Part shown: one piece after another, positions 44,317 through 52,515 of the stretch
How the letters are laid out: every line of letters begins with the position of its first letter
How positions within the stretch are numbered: position 1 is the first letter of the stretch
Origin: Bradyrhizobium sp. Arg816
Lineage (GTDB): Bacteria > Pseudomonadota > Alphaproteobacteria > Rhizobiales > Xanthobacteraceae
NCBI RefSeq assembly: GCF_029989365.1
Contig: NZ_JAPRAQ010000001.1
Span: 434,001-498,000 of the forward strand
Direction of reading: 5' to 3'
Length of the DNA stretch: 64,000 nucleotides
Translations under genes and position numbers: made by a program
The notes under the pieces: generated by a model
The model's input: the letters and a program-made list of their open reading frames with translations, nothing else
Told to the model about the DNA's origin: nothing
Database searches by the model: none

Positions 44317-44550
44317 ATGACTACACTGAAGCTCTTGTCGGCCGGACTGATGGTTGCGGCCATGATCGCCTCCCCCGCGATGGCTCGTGAAGGCAACAAC
44401 CAGGCGCGTCGGACCGATGCCGACGCCTATGCGTCGGTTCAGCGCGTTCCGGTGACGTCCAAGCGCAACTGTGTTCGCGCTCCCGACGTCGGTGCGTACG
44501 CGAGCGACCCCTGGCGTCGGCCTCCGTGCGAGCCCAAGTCGGGCTATTGA
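44317..44550 (+). CDS. Small secreted two-cysteine protein, paralogue of 59586-59834
   Basis: This 77-residue protein has the leader MTTLKLLSAGLMVAAMIASPAMA and ends in a conserved block CVRAPDVGAYASDPWRRPPCEP. A strong AAGGAGA ribosome site is seven bases upstream. The gene at 59586 shares the leader and the block, pattern C-V-x-A-P-x-V-G-A-(Y/F)-A-x2-P-W-x(3-4)-P-C-E-P. The two cysteines could form a disulphide. Function is unknown. Confidence 0.78.
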   Translation: MTTLKLLSAGLMVAAMIASPAMAREGNNQARRTDADAYASVQRVPVTSKRNCVRAPDVGAYASDPWRRPPCEPKSGY

Positions 44551-44809
44551 GCACCCCAACCGGGGCGAGCCCCCTTACCGCGAGGCAATCGTCAGCGCTG
44601 ACTTGAAGAAGTTCATCTCGGCGTTTGGCTTCCGTCTCACGGACGTGACTGGAGGAGGAATGGCGGCCCTATGAAGCCCCGTTCTTCCGACCGGCCATCG
44701 CTATCCGTCAACCCACATATTTATCGGATGCGATGCCAGCTCCATCGCGGGCTGCACCAACTTCGTCGTTGCAGTCTCCGCCCCCATGGGGCCGCTCGCG
44801 GCGATGGCA

Positions 44810-45658
44810 TCAAAGATCGACCCCGGCCGCAGCGGCATCTCGCCATCGACTTGGCGTGTCACCTGCGAAGCGCCTGAACGTCGTCGTGAAGTGGGCCTGG
44901 CTCTGAAAACCCACTGTGAGCGCGATCTCAACAATCGGCATCTCGCAATCCAGCAACAAGTCCTTGGAGCGCTGTATGCGGTGCCGCAAGATATATTCGT
45001 GCGGCCTGCAACCCGTCGCGGCGCGGAATTGGGCGGCGAAATGCATCCGGCTCAGGCCGGCGGCCGCGGCAAGATCCGCCAGCACGATTTTCTTGCGGAA
45101 GTGAGTCTCGATATAGTCGAGCACCCGCTTGAGCCGCCACCTCTGCAATCCCTGGACCGGCCTTTCAGAACTGCATTGGCCGACGCGGGCTCGCTCGTCG
45201 AACTTCGGCTGCGCCTCGGACCGCAAGGCAAGAAGCCGGGCAATGACGGCAAATCGCAGGGCGTCGACACAAAGAGCGCTATCGGTGGCCTTCAATCGCT
45301 CCACCGCGACGAGCGCTTCGGACAGGCGCTGAACCACCGGATCATCGTCGTTACAAATGGGCGCCGTTGTCACAGAGTTGGGTGTCGTGTCGCGCGCCGG
45401 ATTACACGGGGATATGCTGGAGCTGCGCCGTGGCCGCCCTTCGATCGCAATGACCAGACCGAGCCGCTCGAAGGCAATCGTCGTTGCATCAAGGGGGGAC
45501 AGATCGTCCCTGCCCGAAACGATGGCGGGGGCGATGACCTTCGGAAGCGGCGCAATCGACGCCATTGTGATGGCCGAGCGGAAATCTGTTTCGTCCGCGG
45601 CGACGGTCGCCTGGGTGTAGCCATGCTTCGGTTGTCGTGACGATATTGGCTGAGACAT
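44810..45658 (-). CDS. AraC-family transcriptional regulator
   Basis: From the ATG at 45658 (MSQPISSRQPKHGYT) the protein has 282 residues; a start at 45769 would add 37. The DNA-binding part (~173-273) is complete: LADLAAAAGLSRMHFAAQFRAATGCRPHEYIL and EIALTVGFQSQAHFTTTFRRFAGDTPSRW. It is strongly similar to the AraC protein at 1347-2393 in this half, while the N-terminal ~165 residues show no recognised sensor domain. It is divergent from regulator copy 3. Confidence 0.88.
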   Translation of the reverse strand: MSQPISSRQPKHGYTQATVAADETDFRSAITMASIAPLPKVIAPAIVSGRDDLSPLDATTIAFERLGLVIAIEGRPRRSSSISPCNPARDTTPNSVTTAPICNDDDPVVQRLSEALVAVERLKATDSALCVDALRFAVIARLLALRSEAQPKFDERARVGQCSSERPVQGLQRWRLKRVLDYIETHFRKKIVLADLAAAAGLSRMHFAAQFRAATGCRPHEYILRHRIQRSKDLLLDCEMPIVEIALTVGFQSQAHFTTTFRRFAGDTPSRWRDAAAAGVDL

Positions 45659-46255
45659 GATCTTACTCTGGCAAGGATAATCCAAACGATGACGCCCCAT
45701 TCCGGCGAAGCGCATCGATCGAAGAGTAAGGTAGCAAGGTATGGCCCGATCGCGAGTTAAGAGGCGCAAAATCAGGAAACTTCAGGCTCTCCTTCGCCGA
45801 CATGCCGACACCGTCGAAGCGATACGTCGTGCCATCGTTTCAACCGAGATGCCGCGCGACATCCTGCAAGTCGCGATGTGAACAGGTGTTGCTTCGACCG
45901 ATCGATAACGAAGAGACCAAGCAGGCTGCCGAGCTTCTGAACCGTCGCGACGCGAAATCCCCTGCCCTGTGCTGCTGTCGGGATGTGCTGCACGCTCCTT
46001 CCGGCCCGCTCTCCCATTTTGGCACTCCCATTCGTCCTCACGAACTCGTGTAGCAGGCAACGAGCGTTTCCGACGCATGCATCGAGCCATGGCGAACAGC
46101 CGCCTACTGAGAAGGTCGTCTTGACACCCCAACGGCCTCCCCTGTAGGACACCTGGGCATACTGACGCTTTCAGAATCTTGCAGGGGCGGTGATCTTTGG
46201 GGGTCTCGTCACTCTCCTAGATTGCGGCAGTGAAGCTGATTCACGGACCCCCCTT
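45659..46255. other. Long divergent intergenic region without a supported gene
   Basis: About 600 bases separate the AraC start (minus) from the chosen start of regulator copy 3. Frames here have no ribosome site and no family-like protein. A GTG at 46190 could extend regulator 3 by 22 residues. GC content appears lower than in the flanking genes. Confidence 0.45.
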
Positions 46256-49156
46256 ATGTCGCCTTCGCCCGCTGTACGAACCTACTCTTTCGGTAACTGG
46301 CTCATCGATTGCCAGCGGAGAGAGCTGAGGTGCGACAACATCACGGTGCCGATCGGAAGCCGCGCATTCGAGATTCTCGAGAAACTGGCGGGTTGCGCCG
46401 GTCATTTGGTGACCAAGGATGATTTGATCGGAAGTGTCTGGTCAGGCCTGGCCGTCGAGGACAACACGCTCCAGGTCCATATCTCCGCCGTCCGCAAGGC
46501 GCTGGGCAAAGATCGCGATCTCCTCAAGACGATCTCGGGCCGTGGATATACCCTCGCCGGGACCTGGCGAAGCGGTCATTTGGATCAGCCCGCGGCGACA
46601 ACGGTATCCGTCCCGGCCATCGAATCCTTTTCGAATAACCTGCCGAACACGCGCGCTCCTCTTATCGGGCGCGAGGATTGCGTGAGCGAAATTGCCGAAC
46701 TGATGTTCGCATATCGGGCCGTGACTTTGGTCGGCCCGGGAGGCATCGGGAAAACAAAGCTAGCCATCGAACTTGCGCGCCGGGCCGCATCCTCATTCGA
46801 TGGTTCGGTGGCGCTGGTCGAGCTCGCGACCTTGCATGATCCGGCACTTGCGACATCGACCACCGCCCGTGCGCTCAAGCTGGCCTTGAGTGACAAGGAG
46901 TTTTCGGCCGCCTGCATCGCCCAGGCCATCGGGTCACGGCGTCTGCTTCTCATCTTGGACAATTGCGAGCATGTCATCGACATCGCTGCACAGATCGCGA
47001 GTGCTGCACTTCGCTATTGTCCCAATGTCACTATTCTTTCGACCAGTCGGGAAGGCCTCCGCATCGATGGCGAATACGTCGCGGCGATCCCGCCGCTGTC
47101 GGTTCCGGACTCTGGTTTGCGCGATCCCGGTTTGCTGTTGCAGGCAAGCGCCGTGCAGCTCTTCGTCACTCGCACACGGGCGCTCCGCGCGAACTTCGCT
47201 CCGGGCGCGGACGATCTGCTGAAAGTGGCTGCCATCTGTCGCCGGCTCGACGGAATTCCGCTTGCGCTGGAATTTGCCGCGGCTCAGGCCGCGAATCTTG
47301 GGGTAGACACCGTCTTGCTTCGCCTGGACAGGCGAATGGAGTTGCTGAGCGGCGGCCGCAGGGACCAGCTGCCGCGGCACCAGACCCTGCGAGCAACGCT
47401 GGACTGGAGCTACGATCTGTTGTCGCCCGACGAGCAAAGGCTGTTGTGCTGGCTCGCGGTGTTTCCGGCAGGTTTCACTCTCGATGCGGCCATTGCAATG
47501 ATGGACGACGCGTTGTCCCGGTCGGACGTCATCGAAACACTGTTCAATCTGGTCGGAAAATCGCTGGTCTCGCTCGATCCCTCCTTCGAAGGGCGGTGGC
47601 GTCTGCTTGAGACCACCCGCGCTTACGCCCTGGAGAAGCTGGCAGAAGCAGGGCTGTGCGAGCAGGCCAGCAGACGGCATGCGGGCTTTCTCAGGCAGCT
47701 CATCATGCCACTTGGCGATGCCTCCCCCGCCTCCGACGATCTCACCCGCCTTGCCCAGGAAATTGCAAACGTGCATGCGGCGCTCGACTGGGCCTTCGCC
47801 CCCGGCGGCGATGCCGCGCTCGGCGTAGAGCTAACGGCCGGCTTTGTGCCGGTGTGGATGCAACTGCTGTCCTTCATGGAATGCTCGACCCGGATCGAGC
47901 ACGCTCTCGCCCATCTCGACGGAAAGCTGACCTGCAATCCAAGGCTCAAGGCGCAGCTCTATGTCGCGCTGGGGTTCGCGCTTCTCAATACGACTGGCTC
48001 GGCGGATCGCATGAAAGCGGCCCTGAACATCGGCCTTGCGCTCGGCGAAGAGCTGTCCGATCTCGAGCTTCAGCTCAAGGCTGTTTGGACGCTGTGGAGC
48101 TATAATCTCAACTCGGGCCAATACGACGCGGCCAAGAGTGTCGGAGAGCGATATCTGGAGATCGCCCTTCGCACGGGAAACCCCGCCAACGAGACGGTAG
48201 GCCGCCGCCTGATCGGCGCCGCCACCCATTTTTACGGCGCGCAGGAGGAAGCTCGACGCGAACTGACCCTGTCCCTGGACCACTCGGCTCACGGATTGAA
48301 GGACGGCACGAACCAGATGTGGTTCCTGCTCAACCAGAGCGTCCTGGCAAAGGCCATGTTAGCCCGCGTGCTGCTGCTCCAGGGAAAGATCGCCCAGAGC
48401 AGATCCCTGGCCGCGGAATGCCTCGAGGAGGCGCAGCGGGAGAAGGACAAGCTCGCTATCGCTTACGCGCTGCGGAACGCCGTGTGCCCCATTGCGCTGA
48501 TGACGCATGATGTCGCCACTGCCGATCAGGCGATAGCGTCTCTCCTCGAGCTCGTCACGCGCGAGGGAATAGCTTTCTGGACGAGCTGGACGTCCTGCCT
48601 GAAGGGGCAGTTGCTCGTCCTGCAAGGCAGACATCACGATGGAATAGAGCTGCTGCGCAGCGGACTGAAAGCGCGGGCCGAGAACGGTTGGCTGATGCGC
48701 AATCCCGAATTTCTCGGATCGCTCGCCGAAGGACTGTTCGCGGTCGGCGAGACTGCGCAAGCCCTGGCCGCCGTGGAAGAAGCCCTGACTATCTCCCGGC
48801 AAGGCCAGCAATTGTGGTGCCTTGCTGATCTGCTGCGGATCAAGGGCGAGATCCTGCTTGCCGATGGATCGTCAGATCAGTCCCGCTCGGAAGTCCTGTT
48901 CTCCGAGGGCCTGTTCGTTGCCAGAGAGCAGCAATGCCGCTTCTACGAGCTGAAAGTCGCGGCAGCCTGGGCAAGGATCATGGCGGCGTCGGACCGCCAG
49001 CAGACCGCGCTCGATCTGGTCGGTCCGGTCAGCGCTCTGTTCGATCGGGAGGTCGATCTTCCCGCGCTCGCCTTTGCGCGCGGTCTCGCTGCAAGTCCGG
49101 GCATCTCGATTTCGACCTGCGGCGACGACGGGCCCGCGTCCTGCACCTGCCACTAG
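46256..49156 (+). CDS. Winged-helix, STAND-like NTPase, helical-repeat regulator (copy 3)
   Basis: Third paralogue of the set, 966 residues from ATG 46256 (MSPSPAVRTYSFGNW); this start aligns with copy 2, and a GTG at 46190 is the alternative. The winged helix (~8-105) has RELRCDNITVPIGSRAFEIL, NTLQVHISAVRKALGKD and TISGRGYTLAG. The P-loop is LVGPGGIGKTKLAIE, Walker B is LLLILDNCEHVID, and STSREGLRIDGEYV follows, then helical repeats. A binding-protein gene starts 80 bases after its stop in the same direction, which suggests that regulator and ligand-binding protein work together. Confidence 0.87.
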   Translation: MSPSPAVRTYSFGNWLIDCQRRELRCDNITVPIGSRAFEILEKLAGCAGHLVTKDDLIGSVWSGLAVEDNTLQVHISAVRKALGKDRDLLKTISGRGYTLAGTWRSGHLDQPAATTVSVPAIESFSNNLPNTRAPLIGREDCVSEIAELMFAYRAVTLVGPGGIGKTKLAIELARRAASSFDGSVALVELATLHDPALATSTTARALKLALSDKEFSAACIAQAIGSRRLLLILDNCEHVIDIAAQIASAALRYCPNVTILSTSREGLRIDGEYVAAIPPLSVPDSGLRDPGLLLQASAVQLFVTRTRALRANFAPGADDLLKVAAICRRLDGIPLALEFAAAQAANLGVDTVLLRLDRRMELLSGGRRDQLPRHQTLRATLDWSYDLLSPDEQRLLCWLAVFPAGFTLDAAIAMMDDALSRSDVIETLFNLVGKSLVSLDPSFEGRWRLLETTRAYALEKLAEAGLCEQASRRHAGFLRQLIMPLGDASPASDDLTRLAQEIANVHAALDWAFAPGGDAALGVELTAGFVPVWMQLLSFMECSTRIEHALAHLDGKLTCNPRLKAQLYVALGFALLNTTGSADRMKAALNIGLALGEELSDLELQLKAVWTLWSYNLNSGQYDAAKSVGERYLEIALRTGNPANETVGRRLIGAATHFYGAQEEARRELTLSLDHSAHGLKDGTNQMWFLLNQSVLAKAMLARVLLLQGKIAQSRSLAAECLEEAQREKDKLAIAYALRNAVCPIALMTHDVATADQAIASLLELVTREGIAFWTSWTSCLKGQLLVLQGRHHDGIELLRSGLKARAENGWLMRNPEFLGSLAEGLFAVGETAQALAAVEEALTISRQGQQLWCLADLLRIKGEILLADGSSDQSRSEVLFSEGLFVAREQQCRFYELKVAAAWARIMAASDRQQTALDLVGPVSALFDREVDLPALAFARGLAASPGISISTCGDDGPASCTCH

Positions 49157-49235
49157 GTTGCTGATCTTTCGACCGGGACGACATGTCCTGCAGCGCTGGA
49201 CCAGCCCTCACACTCAATCCTCCGGATCCTACCAG

Positions 49236-50444
49236 ATGAGCATCTCCCGACGACAGGTCTTAGGCGGTGTTGGCGCGTCGGTGTTTTCGCCCGGCATCAT
49301 CCGCGCCCAGGGCACGAGACCGATCAGGATCGGCGAGATCAACTCCTATAGCAGCGCGCCCGCGTTTACCCTGCCCTATCGTCGCGGCTGGCAGTTGGCG
49401 GTCGAACAGCTGAATGCGAGCGGGGGCCTCCTCGGGCGAGAGCTGCAGGTCATCAGCCGGGACGACGAAGGCAAGCCGAGCGTCGCGCTGCGTGCCGCCG
49501 AAGAACTGGTGCGGCGGAATGACGTCGATCTTCTGGCCGGCGCATATCTGTCGAATGTCGGACTGGCGATCAGCGACTTCGCCCGGCAAAACCGGATCCT
49601 CTTCGTGGCAAGCGAACCGCTCACCGACGCTCTCGTTTGGGAGCAAGGACATCGATATTGTTACCGGCTCCGCCCCTCGACATACATGCTGGCAGCCATG
49701 CTGGTGGAGGAGGTAGCTCAATTGAAGGCGACGCGGTGGGCGACGATCGCCCCGAACTACGAATACGGGCAGTCGGCCGTAAGATGGTTCACGCAGCTTC
49801 TCAGCCGCCGCCGTCCCGACGTCGAGTTCATCAACAGTCAGTGGCCGCCGCTGGGCGCCATTGATGCCGGCGTGGTCGTCAACGCTCTCGCGCAGCAGAA
49901 ACCCGAAGCGATCCTCAACGTCACCTTCGGACCCGATCTCGCCAGATTTGTCCGGCAAGGCAATGACCGCGGCCTGTTCGAAGGGCGACACGTCGTATCG
50001 TTCACGACCGGCGAACCCGAATACCTTCTTCCCCTCGGGCAGGACGCGCCGGAAGGATGGATCGTGACCGGCTATCCGGTGACCGAGGTTTTGGATCATG
50101 CCAACCGCGCCTTCGTGTCGGCCTATTCCGCGCGATATGGCGAGGCTCCCACGATGGGGTCCGTGGTCGGTCACGCCTTGATCAGCTCCATCGTGGCACC
50201 GATTGCGAAGCTTGGGAAATTCGATACCGAGGCGATGGCCGACGGCTTTGGCAACGTCGGCTTCGAAACGCCGTTCGGCCGGGCGATTTGGCGTTCCATC
50301 GACCATCAGAGCACCATGGGGACCTTCGTCGGCCGCACCGCTGTACGGGGCAACAAGGGCGTGATGGTGGACTGGAAATACCGGGACGGTGGAACGATGC
50401 TGCCGCCCGACGCCGAAGTCTTGAAGCTACGCCCGGCAACGTGA
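49236..50444 (+). CDS. Periplasmic substrate-binding protein, UrtA/AmiC-like (orphan 2)
   Basis: This type-1 binding protein of 402 residues has a twin-arginine-like leader MSISRRQVLGGVGASVFSPG. Recognisable elements are IRIGEINSYSS, YRRGWQLAVEQLNASGGLLGRELQVISRDDEGKPSVALRAAEELV, TIAPNYEYGQSAVRWF and the C-terminal MVDWKYRDGG. It resembles urea/short-amide and amino-acid receptors. No ABC permease or ATPase gene is near; the only partner in the same direction is regulator copy 3, 80 bases upstream. Ligand is unknown. Confidence 0.9.
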   Translation: MSISRRQVLGGVGASVFSPGIIRAQGTRPIRIGEINSYSSAPAFTLPYRRGWQLAVEQLNASGGLLGRELQVISRDDEGKPSVALRAAEELVRRNDVDLLAGAYLSNVGLAISDFARQNRILFVASEPLTDALVWEQGHRYCYRLRPSTYMLAAMLVEEVAQLKATRWATIAPNYEYGQSAVRWFTQLLSRRRPDVEFINSQWPPLGAIDAGVVVNALAQQKPEAILNVTFGPDLARFVRQGNDRGLFEGRHVVSFTTGEPEYLLPLGQDAPEGWIVTGYPVTEVLDHANRAFVSAYSARYGEAPTMGSVVGHALISSIVAPIAKLGKFDTEAMADGFGNVGFETPFGRAIWRSIDHQSTMGTFVGRTAVRGNKGVMVDWKYRDGGTMLPPDAEVLKLRPAT

Positions 50445-50531
50445 AGCGCCGGTACGGCCAAGGCTACGCGAGCCGACGTGTCGTCGCCCGATCCGCACGC
50501 GGTGCGGCGGGAGTCCTGTAGCGGCGCCGCC

Positions 50532-51233
50532 TCAGCATCCCGGCGGCAAGATCGGCGACACTCCCGGCGTTGGCGCCGCGCCTGAGGCGTTGGCCGGCAA
50601 CACGGTCGCAGGCGCTGCGAGGTTCATCGAGACGCCTTCCGCGCAGGCCGTGCTGTTCGGGCTCGGCATGACGGCGGCGTTTGGATCGATGCCCGTGCCG
50701 CCAGCGGCGCTGGTGTCCGCCACGATCGTGCCGGGCGCGAGACTGGACGACACTTGCGGGATCGAGAGCGGCAGGGTCGCAGCGCTCGCCGCGAGGCCTC
50801 CCGGCGTCGAGCTGCATGCGACCGTCGTCCCCGTTCCCGCCGGTGCCGCTGCGGGAATTGTTCCGGTGGTGCTGGCGGTTTGCCCTGTGACCGGCAATAG
50901 CGGAGCGCCGATGCCTGACGCTGACGAGCCGATGCTCGATACGATCGGGGTCGCCGGCACCGGCATCGGAGACGTCAATGGGGTGGCGCAGACGACGACC
51001 GTACCCGGCGTCGTCGGATCCGAGGCGAGCGGAACAGGCGCCAGCGTCGTGTCGGGAGCGCCAGGCTCGGTCGTTGCGGAAAACGGACCCGGACTATTGA
51101 GCGGCGAAGTGACGATCGCCCCCGGTACGGTTGGAAGGCCCATCGCCGTAGTGCCCATCGTTGAGACCTGCGCCTCACTCGAGGAACAGCCCAACAGCAG
51201 GACGATCATTGTTGCGAGCACGGCCCGGATCAT
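50532..51233 (-). CDS. Low-complexity secreted (possibly lipoprotein) protein at the end of an RND operon
   Basis: This 233-residue protein opens with MIRAVLATMIVLLLGCSSSEAQ, which may be cut by signal peptidase II at LLGC or by signal peptidase I after AQ. The rest is rich in Thr, Pro, Ser, Ala and Gly with several single cysteines. The TSPLN motif and overall style match the protein at 11439. It starts ten bases after the adaptor stop, with AGGAG inside that gap, so it is in the RND operon. No function is known. Confidence 0.75.
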   Translation of the reverse strand: MIRAVLATMIVLLLGCSSSEAQVSTMGTTAMGLPTVPGAIVTSPLNSPGPFSATTEPGAPDTTLAPVPLASDPTTPGTVVVCATPLTSPMPVPATPIVSSIGSSASGIGAPLLPVTGQTASTTGTIPAAAPAGTGTTVACSSTPGGLAASAATLPLSIPQVSSSLAPGTIVADTSAAGGTGIDPNAAVMPSPNSTACAEGVSMNLAAPATVLPANASGAAPTPGVSPILPPGC

Positions 51234-51243
51234 GCCTGTGCTC

Positions 51244-52515
51244 CTAACTGACTTCGACCTTGCGAATGGTGACCTTGCTGCCCTCCGCCAGGTTCACCGC
51301 CGGATTGAGCACGACCTGATCGCCGGGCTGGAGGCCCTCGCGCACTTCAACCGTGGTGCCGAAGTCCCTTGCGATCGCGACGTGCTGCAGATGAACGGTG
51401 CCATTCCGCACGACCGCGACATGAAGACCGTTCTGATCGAAGACGAGCGCATCGGACGAGACTGTCATCGACGGCGTCTTGCGCGGGATCGACAGCTCGA
51501 CCGTGCAGTAGATACCGGGACTTAAGGCACCGTCCGGATTGGGCACGTCGATCTCGGTCAGCAGAGTCCGGCTTCCCGGCTGCAATGCGCTTGCGATACG
51601 TGTGACTTTCCCCGGAAACGTCCGCCCCGGAATCTCGGGGACGCGAATATCCGCGTCGACGCCCGGCGCGACTCCGAAGGCCTCGTCCTGCGGCACGAAG
51701 ACCTGGGTTCGGATCACGTTGGAATGCATCAGCGTGAACATGAAGGTCGACCCGGCCTGCACCAAGCTGCCATTGTCCACGTTGCGCTGTGTGATCACGC
51801 CGTCGAACGGCGCCACCACGCGCTGATAGGCCTTCTCCTGCTGGAGGACTCGAATCTGGGCTTCCTGCGCTGTGATGTTCGACTGGGCGACGCCCACGGC
51901 CGCCTGCTGTGCACGCAGGGTGAGACGATCGTTGTCCCCCTGCTGTGCCGTCAGCCAACCTTGCTTGACCAGATTGCTGTCCCGCGCGTTGGTGACGTCG
52001 GCAAGCTCCCGGCTCGCTTGCGCCTGCTGCAAGGCGGCCTGGTTTTGGGCCAACGTCGCCTGGGCCTGGGCGATCTGCTGGTCGAGCTCCGGAGCGGTGA
52101 TTTCCGCGAGAAGATCGCCTTTCTTGACGCGATCGCCGATATCCACATAGCGCTTTTCGATATAGCCGCTGGTCCGCGCGAAGATATTCGCTGCCTCGAA
52201 CGCGGTCGTCGTCGCCGGCAAGGTAACCTTCATCAGGTCCCCGCTGGGCCGGACCGCCGCCACCCGCACTTCCGGAATGGCGGTTCTCACCTGCTCCGCC
52301 ACTGCAGCGACCTCACGCGCCGCCTGATAGTGCCGCCAGCCGCCAATGCCGAGACCGCCCGCGAGCAGCAGAAGCATCCCTCCTCCGAGCAGCGCGCCGC
52401 CGTAACGGCGTCCGGATGGCGCGCCCTTGCCGGGGAGCTCGACGATCCGGCGGCTCTCCGCGTCGGGCGGGTCCCTTGCCTCGTCGTCATTGGTCCGCAC
52501 ACGAACGTCGCTCAT
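51244..52515 (-). CDS. RND periplasmic adaptor (membrane-fusion protein)
   Basis: This 423-residue protein has a cytoplasmic N-tail, one membrane segment (GALLGGGMLLLLAGGLGIGGW), half-lipoyl motif YVDIGDRVKKGDLLAEITAPELDQQ, a coiled-coil hairpin rich in Gln/Ala, the second half VVAPFDGVITQRNVDNGSLVQAG and beta-barrel/membrane-proximal domains. It joins the adjacent pump to an outer-membrane channel not encoded here. Its start overlaps the pump stop (52512-52515). Confidence 0.94.
   Translation of the reverse strand: MSDVRVRTNDDEARDPPDAESRRIVELPGKGAPSGRRYGGALLGGGMLLLLAGGLGIGGWRHYQAAREVAAVAEQVRTAIPEVRVAAVRPSGDLMKVTLPATTTAFEAANIFARTSGYIEKRYVDIGDRVKKGDLLAEITAPELDQQIAQAQATLAQNQAALQQAQASRELADVTNARDSNLVKQGWLTAQQGDNDRLTLRAQQAAVGVAQSNITAQEAQIRVLQQEKAYQRVVAPFDGVITQRNVDNGSLVQAGSTFMFTLMHSNVIRTQVFVPQDEAFGVAPGVDADIRVPEIPGRTFPGKVTRIASALQPGSRTLLTEIDVPNPDGALSPGIYCTVELSIPRKTPSMTVSSDALVFDQNGLHVAVVRNGTVHLQHVAIARDFGTTVEVREGLQPGDQVVLNPAVNLAEGSKVTIRKVEVS

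Noticed and set aside
45772..46152. 126-codon minus-strand frame between the AraC gene and regulator copy 3
   Set aside because: No ribosome site, no recognisable domain, Arg/Cys-rich low-quality composition; left as intergenic.
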